A model generated the notes under the pieces. That model did no database searches and was not told the origin of the DNA. It saw nothing but the letters and a program-made list of their open reading frames with translations. 64,000 nt of DNA from Rallus limicola. Taxonomy: Eukaryota; Chordata; Aves; Gruiformes; Rallidae. Below are positions 12,301 through 25,900 of the stretch, one piece after another. Made by a program: the position numbers and the translations under genes. The stretch's first letter is position 1. Every line of letters begins with the position of its first letter. The DNA is taken from positions 310,001-374,000 of the forward strand of contig JAKCOZ010000220.1 in NCBI GenBank assembly GCA_022605955.1, given 5' to 3'.

Positions 12301-14055
12301 CTAACAGGACACACGAGCAGACCCTGTCACTTTGGCTCTCAGCCTTTTCCTTTGCCTGGAAAGAGGGAACATGCCTGGAACCTCCTACGGTGCTTTTCTC
12401 GGCCCTAGCAGACTGCAGTTCAAAACATGCTAAACGTCCAGCAATAACTCCCAAAGTAAAGAAGCGAGGCCTGAAAGGCATAGCTTGTCTGAAACCTCCT
12501 AACAGGACACACGAGCAGACCCTGTCACTTTGGCTCTCAGCCTTTTCCTTTGCCTGGAAAGAGGGAACATGCCTGGAACCCCCTACGGTGCTTTTCTCGG
12601 CCCTAGCAGACTGCAGTTCAAAACATGCTAAACGTCCAGCAATAACTCCCAAAGTAAAGAAGCGAGGCCTGAAAGGCATAGCTTGTCTGAAACCTCCTAA
12701 CAGGACACACGAGCAGACCCTGTCGCTTTGGCTCTCAGCCTTTTCCTTTGCCTGGAAAGAGGGAACATGCCTGGAACCTCCTACGGTGCTTTTCTCGGCC
12801 CTAGCAGACTGCAGTTCAAAACATGCTAAACGTCCAGCAATAACTCCCAAAGTAAAGAAGCGAGGCCTGAAAGGCATAGCTTGTCTAAAACCTCCTAACA
12901 GGACACACGAGCAGACCCTGTCACTTTGGCTCTCAGCCTTTTCCTTTGCCTGGAAAGAGGGAACATGCCTGGAACCTCCTACGGTGCTTTTCTCGGCCCT
13001 AGCAGACTGCCGTTCAAAACATGCTAAACGTCCAGCAATAACTCCCAAAGTAAAGAAGCTAGGCCTGAAAGGCATAGCTTGTCTGAAACCTCCTAACAGG
13101 ACACACGAGCAGACCCTGTCACTTTGGCTCTCAGCCTTTTCCTTTGCCTGGAAAGAGGGAACATGCCTGGAACCTCCTACGGTGCTTTTCTCGGCCCTAG
13201 CAGACTGCAGTTCAAAACATGCTAAACGTCCAGCAATAACTCCCAAAGTAAAGAAGCTAGGCCTGAAAGGCATAGCTTGTCTGAAACCTCCTAACAGGAC
13301 ACACGAGCAGTCCCTGTCGCTTTGGCTCTCAGCCTTTTCCTTTGCCTGGAAAGAGGGAACATGCCTGGAACCTCCTACGGTGCTTTTCTCGGCCCTAGCA
13401 GACTGCAGTTCAAAACATGCTAAACGTCCAGCAATAACTCCCAAAGTAAAGAAGCTAGGCCTGAAAGGCATAGCTTGTCTGAAACCTCCTAACAGGACAC
13501 ACGAGCAGACCCTGTCGCTTTGGCTCTCAGCCTTTTCCTTTGCCTGGAAAGAGGGAACATGCCTGGAACCTCCTACGGTGCTTTTCTCGGCCCTAGCAGA
13601 CTGCAGTTCAAAACATGCTAAACGTCCAGCAATAACTCCCAAAGTAAAGAAGCGAGGCCTGAAAGGCATAGCTTGTCTGAAACCTCCTAACAGGACACAC
13701 GAGCAGACCCTGTCACTTTGGCTCTCAGCCTTTTCCTTTGCCTGGAAAGAGGGAACATGCCTGGAACCTCCTACGGTGCTTTTCTCGGCCCTAGCAGACT
13801 GCAGTTCAAAACATGCTAAACGTCCAGCAATAACTCCCAAAGTAAAGAAGCGAGGCCTGAAAGGCATAGCTTGTCTGAAACCTCCTAACAGGACACACGA
13901 GCAGACCCTGTCACTTTGGCTCTCAGCCTTTTCCTTTGCCTGGAAAGAGGGAACATGCCTGGAACCTCCTACGGTGCTTTTCTCGGCCCTAGCAGACTGC
14001 AGTTCAAAACATGCTAAACGTCCAGCAATAACTACCAAAGTAAAGAAGCTAGGCC
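9304..14055. repeat. Mosaic satellite region, 24 monomers
   Basis: The same monomer types appear in irregular order. Members preceded by GCGAGG dominate, and ACACCAGCAG types begin at 9739. Two copies of the AACTACCAAAG marker (near 10863 and 11853) are 990 bp apart, so the 5-mer that dominates further right is already present. A unique TTCAGACTG (for TAGCAGACTG) lies near 12010. CTGCCGTTC at about 13008 abolishes one PstI site. No non-satellite sequence is present. Confidence 0.8.
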
Positions 14056-15837
14056 TGAAAGGCATAGCTTGTCTGAAACCTCCTAACAGGACACACCAGC
14101 AGACCCTTTCACTTTGGCTCTCAGCCTTTTCCTTTGCCTGGAAAGAGGGAACATGCCTGGAACCTCCTACGGTGCTTTTCTCGGCCCGAGCAGACTGCAG
14201 TTCAAAACATGCTAAACGTCCAGCAATAACTCCCAAAGTAAAGAAGCTAGGCCTGAAAGGCATAGCTTGTCTGAAACCTCCTAACAGGACACACGAGCAG
14301 TCCCTGTCGCTTTGGCTCTCAGCCTTTTCCTTTGCCTGGAAAGAGGGAACATGCCTGGAACCTCCTACGGTGCTTTTCTCGGCCCTAGCAGACTGCAGTT
14401 CAAAACATGCTAAACGTCCAGCAATAACTCCCAAAGTAAAGAAGCTAGGCCTGAAAGGCATAGCTTGTCTGAAACCTCCTAACAGGACACACGAGCAGAC
14501 CCTGTCGCTTTGGCTCTCAGCCTTTTCCTTTGCCTGGAAAGAGGGAACATGCCTGGAACCTCCTACGGTGCTTTTCTCGGCCCTAGCAGACTGCAGTTCA
14601 AAACATGCTAAACGTCCAGCAATAACTCCCAAAGTAAAGAAGCGAGGCCTGAAAGGCATAGCTTGTCTGAAACCTCCTAACAGGACACACGAGCAGACCC
14701 TGTCACTTTGGCTCTCAGCCTTTTCCTTTGCCTGGAAAGAGGGAACATGCCTGGAACCTCCTACGGTGCTTTTCTCGGCCCTAGCAGACTGCAGTTCAAA
14801 ACATGCTAAACGTCCAGCAATAACTCCCAAAGTAAAGAAGCGAGGCCTGAAAGGCATAGCTTGTCTGAAACCTCCTAACAGGACACATGAGCAGACCCTG
14901 TCACTTTGGCTCTCAGCCTTTTCCTTTGCCTGGAAAGAGGGAACATGCCTGGAACCTCCTACGGTGCTTTTCTCGGCCCTAGCAGACTGCAGTTCAAAAC
15001 ATGCTAAACGTCCAGCAATAACTCCCAAAGTAAAGAAGCTAGGCCTGAAAGGCATAGCTTGTCTGAAACCTCCTAACAGGACACACCAGCAGACCCTGTC
15101 ACTTTGGCTCTCAGCCTTTTCCTTTGCCTGGAAAGAGGGAACATGCCTGGAACCTCCTACGGTGCTTTTCTCGGCCCTAGCAGACTGCAGTTCAAAACAT
15201 GCTAAACGTCCAGCAATAACTCCCAAAGTAAAGAAGCGAGGCCTGAAAGGCATAGCTTGTCTGAAACCTCCTAACAGGACACACGAGCAGACCCTGTCGC
15301 TTTGGCTCTCAGCCTTTTCCTTTGCCTGGAAAGAGGGAACATGCCTGGAACCTCCTACGGTGCTTTTCTCGGCCCTAGCAGACTGCAGTTCAAAACATGC
15401 TAAACGTCCAGAAATAACTCCCAAAGTAAAGAAGCGAGGCCTGAAAGGCATAGCTTGTCTGAAACCTCCTAACAGGACACACGAGCAGACCCTGTCACTT
15501 TGGCTCTCAGCCTTTTCCTTTGCCTGGAAAGAGGGAACATGCCTGGAACCTCCTACGGTGCTTTTCTCGGCCCTAGCAGACTGCAGTTCAAAACATGCTA
15601 AACGTCCAGCAATAACTCCCAAAGTAAAGAAGCGAGGCCTGAAAGGCATAGCTTGTCTGAAACCTCCTAACAGGACACACGAGCAGACCCTGTCACTTTG
15701 GCTCTCAGCCTTTTCCTTTGCCTGGAAAGAGGGAACATGCCTGGAACCTCCTACGGTGCTTTTCTCGGCCCTAGCAGACTGCAGTTCAAAACATGCTAAA
15801 CGTCCAGCAATAACTACCAAAGTAAAGAAGCTAGGCC
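14056..15837. repeat. 9-monomer HOR unit, copy 1 (1782 bp)
   Basis: The order is: a monomer preceded by AACTACCAAAG, with ACACCAGCAG and GGCCCGAGCAG; TCC; ACC with G at offset 56; two preceded by GCGAGG; ACACCAGCAG; one ending in CCAGAAATAAC; and two more preceded by GCGAGG. The CCAGAAATAAC marker (GAAATAAC at 15411, 18183, 21747) occurs once per copy of this unit and nowhere else. Confidence 0.86.
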
Positions 15838-18800
15838 TGAAAGGCATAGCTTGTCTGAAACCTCCTAACAGGACACACCAGCAGACCCTTTCACTTTGGC
15901 TCTCAGCCTTTTCCTTTGCCTGGAAAGAGGGAACATGCCTGGAACCTCCTACGGTGCTTTTCTCGGCCCGAGCAGACTGCAGTTCAAAACATGCTAAACG
16001 TCCAGCAATAACTCCCAAAGTAAAGAAGCTAGGCCTGAAAGGCATAGCTTGTCTGAAACCTCCTAACAGGACACACGAGCAGTCCCTGTCGCTTTGGCTC
16101 TCAGCCTTTTCCTTTGCCTGGAAAGAGGGAACATGCCTGGAACCTCCTACGGTGCTTTTCTCGGCCCTAGCAGACTGCAGTTCAAAACATGCTAAACGTC
16201 CAGCAATAACTCCCAAAGTAAAGAAGCTAGGCCTGAAAGGCATAGCTTGTCTGAAACCTCCTAACAGGACACACGAGCAGACCCTGTCGCTTTGGCTCTC
16301 AGCCTTTTCCTTTGCCTGGAAAGAGGGAACATGCCTGGAACCTCCTACGGTGCTTTTCTCGGCCCTAGCAGACTGCAGTTCAAAACATGCTAAACGTCCA
16401 GCAATAACTCCCAAAGTAAAGAAGCGAGGCCTGAAAGGCATAGCTTGTCTGAAACCTCCTAACAGGACACACGAGCAGACCCTGTCACTTTGGCTCTCAG
16501 CCTTTTCCTTTGCCTGGAAAGAGGGAACATGCCTGGAACCTCCTACGGTGCTTTTCTCGGCCCTAGCAGACTGCAGTTCAAAACATGCTAAACGTCCAGC
16601 AATAACTCCCAAAGTAAAGAAGCGAGGCCTGAAAGGCATAGCTTGTCTGAAACCTCCTAACAGGACACACGAGCAGACCCTGTCACTTTGGCTCTCAGCC
16701 TTTTCCTTTGCCTGGAAAGAGGGAACATGCCTGGAACCTCCTACGGTGCTTTTCTCGGCCCTAGCAGACTGCAGTTCAAAACATGCTAAACGTCCAGCAA
16801 TAACTACCAAAGTAAAGAAGCTAGGCCTGAAAGGCATAGCTTGTCTGAAACCTCCTAACAGGACACACCAGCAGACCCTTTCACTTTGGCTCTCAGCCTT
16901 TTCCTTTGCCTGGAAAGAGGGAACATGCCTGGAACCTCCTACGGTGCTTTTCTCGGCCCGAGCAGACTGCAGTTCAAAACATGCTAAACGTCCAGCAATA
17001 ACTCCCAAAGTAAAGAAGCTAGGCCTGAAAGGCATAGCTTGTCTGAAACCTCCTAACAGGACACACGAGCAGTCCCTGTCGCTTTGGCTCTCAGCCTTTT
17101 CCTTTGCCTGGAAAGAGGGAACATGCCTGGAACCTCCTACGGTGCTTTTCTCGGCCCTAGCAGACTGCAGTTCAAAACATGCTAAACGTCCAGCAATAAC
17201 TCCCAAAGTAAAGAAGCTAGGCCTGAAAGGCATAGCTTGTCTGAAACCTCCTAACAGGACACACGAGCAGACCCTGTCGCTTTGGCTCTCAGCCTTTTCC
17301 TTTGCCTGGAAAGAGGGAACATGCCTGGAACCTCCTACGGTGCTTTTCTCGGCCCTAGCAGACTGCAGTTCAAAACATGCTAAACGTCCAGCAATAACTC
17401 CCAAAGTAAAGAAGCGAGGCCTGAAAGGCATAGCTTGTCTGAAACCTCCTAACAGGACACACGAGCAGACCCTGTCACTTTGGCTCTCAGCCTTTTCCTT
17501 TGCCTGGAAAGAGGGAACATGCCTGGAACCTCCTACGGTGCTTTTCTCGGCCCTAGCAGACTGCAGTTCAAAACATGCTAAACGTCCAGCAATAACTCCC
17601 AAAGTAAAGAAGCGAGGCCTGAAAGGCATAGCTTGTCTGAAACCTCCTAACAGGACACATGAGCAGACCCTGTCACTTTGGCTCTCAGCCTTTTCCTTTG
17701 CCTGGAAAGAGGGAACATGCCTGGAACCTCCTACGGTGCTTTTCTCGGCCCTAGCAGACTGCAGTTCAAAACATGCTAAACGTCCAGCAATAACTCCCAA
17801 AGTAAAGAAGCTAGGCCTGAAAGGCATAGCTTGTCTGAAACCTCCTAACAGGACACACCAGCAGACCCTGTCACTTTGGCTCTCAGCCTTTTCCTTTGCC
17901 TGGAAAGAGGGAACATGCCTGGAACCTCCTACGGTGCTTTTCTCGGCCCTAGCAGACTGCAGTTCAAAACATGCTAAACGTCCAGCAATAACTCCCAAAG
18001 TAAAGAAGCGAGGCCTGAAAGGCATAGCTTGTCTGAAACCTCCTAACAGGACACACGAGCAGACCCTGTCGCTTTGGCTCTCAGCCTTTTCCTTTGCCTG
18101 GAAAGAGGGAACATGCCTGGAACCTCCTACGGTGCTTTTCTCGGCCCTAGCAGACTGCAGTTCAAAACATGCTAAACGTCCAGAAATAACTCCCAAAGTA
18201 AAGAAGCGAGGCCTGAAAGGCATAGCTTGTCTGAAACCTCCTAACAGGACACACGAGCAGACCCTGTCACTTTGGCTCTCAGCCTTTTCCTTTGCCTGGA
18301 AAGAGGGAACATGCCTGGAACCTCCTACGGTGCTTTTCTCGGCCCTAGCAGACTGCAGTTCAAAACATGCTAAACGTCCAGCAATAACTCCCAAAGTAAA
18401 GAAGCGAGGCCTGAAAGGCATAGCTTGTCTGAAACCTCCTAACAGGACACACGAGCAGACCCTGTCACTTTGGCTCTCAGCCTTTTCCTTTGCCTGGAAA
18501 GAGGGAACATGCCTGGAACCTCCTACGGTGCTTTTCTCGGCCCTAGCAGACTGCAGTTCAAAACATGCTAAACGTCCAGCAATAACTACCAAAGTAAAGA
18601 AGCTAGGCCTGAAAGGCATAGCTTGTCTGAAACCTCCTAACAGGACACACCAGCAGACCCTGTCACTTTGGCTCTCAGCCTTTTCCTTTGCCTGGAAAGA
18701 GGGAACATGCCTGGAACCTCCTACGGTGCTTTTCTCGGCCCTAGCAGACTGCAGTTCAAAACATGCTAAACGTCCAGCAATAACTCCCAAAGTAAAGAAG

Positions 18801-19401
18801 CTAGGCCTGAAAGGCATAGCTTGTCTGAAACCTCCTAACAGGACACACGAGCAGACCCTGTCACTTTGGCTCTCAGCCTTTTCCTTTGCCTGGAAAGAGG
18901 GAACATGCCTGGAGCGTCCTACGGTGCTTTTCTCGGCCCTAGCAGACTGCCGTTCAAAACATGCTAAACGTCCAGCAATAACTCCCAAAGTAAAGAAGCT
19001 AGGCCTGAAAGGCATAGCTTGTCTGAAACCTCCTAACAGGACACACGAGCAGACCCTGTCACTTTGGCTCTCAGCCTTTTCCTTTGCCTGGAAAGAGGGA
19101 ACATGCCTGGAACCTCCTACGGTGCTTTTCTCGGCCCTAGCAGACTGCAGTTCAAAACATGCTAAACGTCCAGCAATAACTCCCAAAGTAAAGAAGCGAG
19201 GCCTGAAAGGCATAGCTTGTCTGAAACCTCCTAACAGGACACACGAGCAGACCCTGTCACTTTGGCTCTCAGCCTTTTCCTTTGCCTGGAAAGAGGGAAC
19301 ATGCCTGGAACCTCCTACGGTGCTTTTCTCGGCCCTAGCAGACTGCAGTTCAAAACATGCTAAACGTCCAGCAATAACTACCAAAGTAAAGAAGCTAGGC
19401 C
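15838..19401. repeat. 18-monomer super-repeat, copy 1 (3564 bp)
   Basis: It is built as a 5-mer (15838-16827), a 9-mer (16828-18609) and a 4-mer (18610-19401). The 4-mer carries CTGGAGCGTCC at 18911 followed by CTGCCGTTC. The GGAGCG marker recurs at 22475, exactly 3564 bp = 18 x 198 away. The 5-mer has the same order as the first five members of the 9-mer, so this is HOR within HOR. Confidence 0.88.
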
Positions 19402-22400
19402 TGAAAGGCATAGCTTGTCTGAAACCTCCTAACAGGACACACCAGCAGACTCTTTCACTTTGGCTCTCAGCCTTTTCCTTTGCCTGGAAAGAGGGAACAT
19501 GCCTGGAACCTCCTACGGTGCTTTTCTCGGCCCGAGCAGACTGCAGTTCAAAACATGCTAAACGTCCAGCAATAACTCCCAAAGTAAAGAAGCTAGGCCT
19601 GAAAGGCATAGCTTGTCTGAAACCTCCTAACAGGACACACGAGCAGTCCCTGTCGCTTTGGCTCTCAGCCTTTTCCTTTGCCTGGAAAGAGGGAACATGC
19701 CTGGAACCTCCTACGGTGCTTTTCTCGGCCCTAGCAGACTGCAGTTCAAAACATGCTAAACGTCCAGCAATAACTCCCAAAGTAAAGAAGCTAGGCCTGA
19801 AAGGCATAGCTTGTCTGAAACCTCCTAACAGGACACACGAGCAGACCCTGTCGCTTTGGCTCTCAGCCTTTTCCTTTGCCTGGAAAGAGGGAACATGCCT
19901 GGAACCTCCTACGGTGCTTTTCTCGGCCCTAGCAGACTGCAGTTCAAAACATGCTAAACGTCCAGCAATAACTCCCAAAGTAAAGAAGCGAGGCCTGAAA
20001 GGCATAGCTTGTCTGAAACCTCCTAACAGGACACACGAGCAGACCCTGTCACTTTGGCTCTCAGCCTTTTCCTTTGCCTGGAAAGAGGGAACATGCCTGG
20101 AACCTCCTACGGTGCTTTTCTCGGCCCTAGCAGACTGCAGTTCAAAACATGCTAAACGTCCAGCAATAACTCCCAAAGTAAAGAAGCGAGGCCTGAAAGG
20201 CATAGCTTGTCTGAAACCTCCTAACAGGACACACGAGCAGACCCTGTCACTTTGGCTCTCAGCCTTTTCCTTTGCCTGGAAAGAGGGAACATGCCTGGAA
20301 CCTCCTACGGTGCTTTTCTCGGCCCTAGCAGACTGCAGTTCAAAACATGCTAAACGTCCAGCAATAACTACCAAAGTAAAGAAGCTAGGCCTGAAAGGCA
20401 TAGCTTGTCTGAAACCTCCTAACAGGACACACCAGCAGACCCTTTCACTTTGGCTCTCAGCCTTTTCCTTTGCCTGGAAAGAGGGAACATGCCTGGAACC
20501 TCCTACGGTGCTTTTCTCGGCCCGAGCAGACTGCAGTTCAAAACATGCTAAACGTCCAGCAATAACTCCCAAAGTAAAGAAGCTAGGCCTGAAAGGCATA
20601 GCTTGTCTGAAACCTCCTAACAGGACACACGAGCAGTCCCTGTCGCTTTGGCTCTCAGCCTTTTCCTTTGCCTGGAAAGAGGGAACATGCCTGGAACCTC
20701 CTACGGTGCTTTTCTCGGCCCTAGCAGACTGCAGTTCAAAACATGCTAAACGTCCAGCAATAACTCCCAAAGTAAAGAAGCTAGGCCTGAAAGGCATAGC
20801 TTGTCTGAAACCTCCTAACAGGACACACGAGCAGACCCTGTCGCTTTGGCTCTCAGCCTTTTCCTTTGCCTGGAAAGAGGGAACATGCCTGGAACCTCCT
20901 ACGGTGCTTTTCTCGGCCCTAGCAGACTGCAGTTCAAAACATGCTAAACGTCCAGCAATAACTCCCAAAGTAAAGAAGCGAGGCCTGAAAGGCATAGCTT
21001 GTCTGAAACCTCCTAACAGGACACACGAGCAGACCCTGTCACTTTGGCTCTCAGCCTTTTCCTTTGCCTGGAAAGAGGGAACATGCCTGGAACCTCCTAC
21101 GGTGCTTTTCTCGGCCCTAGCAGACTGCAGTTCAAAACATGCTAAACGTCCAGCAATAACTCCCAAAGTAAAGAAGCGAGGCCTGAAAGGCATAGCTTGT
21201 CTGAAACCTCCTAACAGGACACATGAGCAGACCCTGTCACTTTGGCTCTCAGCCTTTTCCTTTGCCTGGAAAGAGGGAACATGCCTGGAACCTCCTACGG
21301 TGCTTTTCTCGGCCCTAGCAGACTGCAGTTCAAAACATGCTAAACGTCCAGCAATAACTCCCAAAGTAAAGAAGCTAGGCCTGAAAGGCATAGCTTGTCT
21401 GAAACCTCCTAACAGGACACACCAGCAGACCCTGTCACTTTGGCTCTCAGCCTTTTCCTTTGCCTGGAAAGAGGGAACATGCCTGGAACCTCCTACGGTG
21501 CTTTTCTCGGCCCTAGCAGACTGCAGTTCAAAACATGCTAAACGTCCAGCAATAACTCCCAAAGTAAAGAAGCGAGGCCTGAAAGGCATAGCTTGTCTGA
21601 AACCTCCTAACAGGACACACGAGCAGACCCTGTCGCTTTGGCTCTCAGCCTTTTCCTTTGCCTGGAAAGAGGGAACATGCCTGGAACCTCCTACGGTGCT
21701 TTTCTCGGCCCTAGCAGACTGCAGTTCAAAACATGCTAAACGTCCAGAAATAACTCCCAAAGTAAAGAAGCGAGGCCTGAAAGGCATAGCTTGTCTGAAA
21801 CCTCCTAACAGGACACACGAGCAGACCCTGTCACTTTGGCTCTCAGCCTTTTCCTTTGCCTGGAAAGAGGGAACATGCCTGGAACCTCCTACGGTGCTTT
21901 TCTCGGCCCTAGCAGACTGCAGTTCAAAACATGCTAAACGTCCAGCAATAACTCCCAAAGTAAAGAAGCGAGGCCTGAAAGGCATAGCTTGTCTGAAACC
22001 TCCTAACAGGACACACGAGCAGACCCTGTCACTTTGGCTCTCAGCCTTTTCCTTTGCCTGGAAAGAGGGAACATGCCTGGAACCTCCTACGGTGCTTTTC
22101 TCGGCCCTAGCAGACTGCAGTTCAAAACATGCTAAACGTCCAGCAATAACTACCAAAGTAAAGAAGCTAGGCCTGAAAGGCATAGCTTGTCTGAAACCTC
22201 CTAACAGGACACACGAGCAGACCCTGTCACTTTGGCTCTCAGCCTTTTCCTTTGCCTGGAAAGAGGGAACATGCCTGGAACCTCCTACGGTGCTTTTCTC
22301 GGCCCTAGCAGACTGCAGTTCAAAACATGCTAAACGTCCAGCAATAACTCCCAAAGTAAAGAAGCTAGGCCTGAAAGGCATAGCTTGTCTGAAACCTCCT

Positions 22401-22965
22401 AACAGGACACACGAGCAGACCCTGTCACTTTGGCTCTCAGCCTTTTCCTTTGCCTGGAAAGAGGGAACATGCCTGGAGCGTCCTACGGTGCTTTTCTCGG
22501 CCCTAGCAGACTGCCGTTCAAAACATGCTAAACGTCCAGCAATAACTCCCAAAGTAAAGAAGCTAGGCCTGAAAGGCATAGCTTGTCTGAAACCTCCTAA
22601 CAGGACACACCAGCAGACCCTGTCACTTTGGCTCTCAGCCTTTTCCTTTGCCTGGAAAGAGGGAACATGCCTGGAACCTCCTACGGTGCTTTTCTCGGCC
22701 CTAGCAGACTGCAGTTCAAAACATGCTAAACGTCCAGCAATAACCCCCAAAGTAAAGAAGCGAGGCCTGAAAGGCATAGCTTGTCTGAAACCTCCTAACA
22801 GGACACACGAGCAGCCCCTTTCACTTTGGCTCTCAGCCTTTTCCTTTGCCTGGAAAGAGGGAACATGCCTGGAACCTCCTACGGTGCTTTTCTCGGCCCT
22901 AGCAGACTGCAGTTCAAAACATGCTAAACGTCCAGCAATAACTCCCAAAGTAAAGAAGCTAGGCC
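19402..22965. repeat. 18-monomer super-repeat, copy 2 (3564 bp)
   Basis: It repeats the 5-mer + 9-mer + 4-mer order of the unit at 15838, with CCAGAAATAAC at 21747 and CTGGAGCG at 22475. Differences are few. The first monomer of the 4-mer has ACACGAGCAG instead of ACACCAGCAG, the third is ACACCAGCAG, and the last is a CCC type with CCCCTTTCAC. CAGACTCTTTCAC near 19447 is private to this copy. Confidence 0.86.
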
Positions 22966-25900
22966 TGAAAGGCATAGCTTGTCTGAAACCTCCTAACAGG
23001 ACACACGAGCAGACCCTGTCACTTTGGCTCTCAGCCTTTTCCTTTGCCTGGAAAGAGGGAACATGCCTGGAACCTCCTACGGTGCTTTTCTCGGCCCTAG
23101 CAGACTGCCGTTCAAAACATGCTAAACGTCCAGCAATAACTCCCAAAGTAAAGAAGCTAGGCCTGAAAGGCATAGCTTGTCTGAAACCTCCTAACAGGAC
23201 ACCCGAGCAGACCCTGTCACTTTGGCTCTCAGCCTTTTCCTTTGCCTGGAAAGAGGGAACATGCCTGGAACCTCCTACGGTGCTTTTCTCGGCCCTAGCA
23301 GACTGCAGTTCAAAACATGCTAAACGTCCAGCAATAACTCCCAAAGTAAAGAAGCTAGGCCTGAAAGGCATAGCTTGTCTGAAACCTCCTAACAGGACAC
23401 ACGAGCAGTCCCTGTCGCTTTGGCTCTCAGCCTTTTCCTTTGCCTGGAAAGAGGGAACATGCCTGGAACCTCCTACGGTGCTTTTCTCGGCCCTAGCAGA
23501 CTGCAGTTCAAAACATGCTAAACGTCCAGCAATAACTCCCAAAGTAAAGAAGCGAGGCCTGAAAGGCATAGCTTGTCTGAAACCTCCTAACAGGACACAC
23601 GAGCAGACCCTGTCACTTTGGCTCTCAGCCTTTTCCTTTGCCTGGAAAGAGGGAACATGCCTGGAACCTCCTACGGTGCTTTTCTCGGCCCTAGCAGACT
23701 GCAGTTCAAAACATGCTAAACGTCCAGCAATAACTCCCAAAGTAAAGAAGCGAGGCCTGAAAGGCATAGCTTGTCTGAAACCTCCTAACAGGACACATGA
23801 GCAGACCCTGTCACTTTGGCTCTCAGCCTTTTCCTTTGCCTGGAAAGAGGGAACATGCCTGGAACCTCCTACGGTGCTTTTCTCGGCCCTAGCAGACTGC
23901 AGTTCAAAACATGCTAAACGTCCAGCAATAACTCCCAAAATAAAGAAGCTAGGCCTGAAAGGCATAGCTTGTCTGAAACCTCCTAACAGGACACACGAGC
24001 AGCCCCTGTCACTTTGGCTCTCAGCCTTTTCCTTTGCCTGGAAAGAGGGAACATGCCTGGAACCTCCTACGGTGCTTTTCTCGGCCCTAGCAGACTGCAG
24101 TTCAAAACATGCTAAACGTCCAGCAATAACTCCCAAAGTAAAGAAGCGAGGCCTGAAAGGCATAGCTTGTCTGAAACCTCCTAACAGGACACACGAGCAG
24201 ACCCTGTCACTTTGGCTCTCAGCCTTTTCCTTTGCCTGGAAAGAGGGAACATGCCTGGAACCTCCTACGGTGCTTTTCTCGGCCCTAGCAGACTGCAGTT
24301 CAAAACATGCTAAACGTCCAGCAATAACTCCCAAAGTAAAGAAGCTAGGCCTGAAAGGCATAGCTTGTCTGAAACCTCCTAACAGGACACACGAGCAGAC
24401 CCTGTCGCTTTGGCTCTCAGCCTTTTCCTTTGCCTGGAAAGAGGGAACATGCCTGGAACCTCCTACGGTGCTTTTCTCGGCCCTAGCAGACTGCAGTTCA
24501 AAACATGCTAAACGTCCAGCAATAACTCCCAAAGTAAAGAAGCGAGGCCTGAAAGGCATAGCTTGTCTGAAACCTCCTAACAGGACACACGAGCAGACCC
24601 TGTCACTTTGGCTCTCAGCCTTTTCCTTTGCCTGGAAAGAGGGAACATGCCTGGAACCTCCTACGGTGCTTTTCTCGGCCCTAGCAGACTGCAGTTCAAA
24701 ACATGCTAAACGTCCAGCAATAACTCCCAAAGTAAAGAAGCGAGGCCTGAAAGGCATAGCTTGTCTCAAACCTCCTAACAGGACACATGAGCAGACCCTG
24801 TCACTTTGGCTCTCAGCCTTTTCCTTTGCCTGGAAAGAGGGAACATGCCTGGAACCTCCTACGGTGCTTTTCTCGGCCCTAGCAGACTGCAGTTCAAAAC
24901 TTGCTAAACGTCCAGCAATAACTCCCAAAGTAAAGAAGCTAGGCCTGAAAGGCATAGCTTGTCTGAAACCTCCTAACAGGACACACGAGCAGACCCTGTC
25001 ACTTTGGCTCTCAGCCTTTTCCTTTGCCTGGAAAGAGGGAACATGCCTGGAACCTCCTACGGTGCTTTTCTCGGCCCTAGCAGACTGCAGTTCAAAACAT
25101 GCTAAACGTCCAGCAATAACTCCCAAAGTAAAGAAGCTAGGCCTGAAAGGCATAGCTTGTCTGAAACCTCCTAACAGGACACACGAGCAGACCCTGTCAC
25201 TTTGGCTCTCAGCCTTTTCCTTTGCCTGGAAAGAGGGAACATGCCTGGAACCTCCTACGGTGCTTTTCTCGGCCCTAGCAGACTGCAGTTCAAAACATGC
25301 TAAACGTCCAGCAATAACTCCCAAAGTAAAGAAGCTAGGCCTGAAAGGCATAGCTTGTCTGAAACCTCCTAACAGGACACACCAGCAGACCCTGTCACTT
25401 TGGCTCTCAGCCTTTTCCTTTGCCTGGAAAGAGGGAACATGCCTGGAACCTCCTACGGTGCTTTTCTCGGCCCTAGCAGACTGCAGTTCAAAACATGCTA
25501 AACGTCCAGCAATAACTCCCAAAGTAAAGAAGCTAGGCCTGAAAGGCATAGCTTGTCTGAAACCTCCTAACAGGACAGACCAGCAGACCCTGTCACTTTG
25601 GCTCTCAGCCTTTTCCTTTGCCTGGAAAGAGGGAACATGCCTGGAACCTCCTACGGTGCTTTTCTCGGCCCTAGCAGACTGCAGTTCAAAACATGCTAAA
25701 CGTCCAGCAATAACTCCCAAAGTAAAGAAGCGAGGCCTAAAAGGCATAGCTTGTCTGAAACCTCCTAACAGGACACACGAGCAGCCCCTGTCACTTTGGC
25801 TCTCAGCCTTTTCCTTTGCCTGGAAAGAGGGAACATGCCTGGAACCTCCTACGGTGCTTTTCTCGGCCCTAGCAGACTGCAGTTCAAAACATGCTAAACG

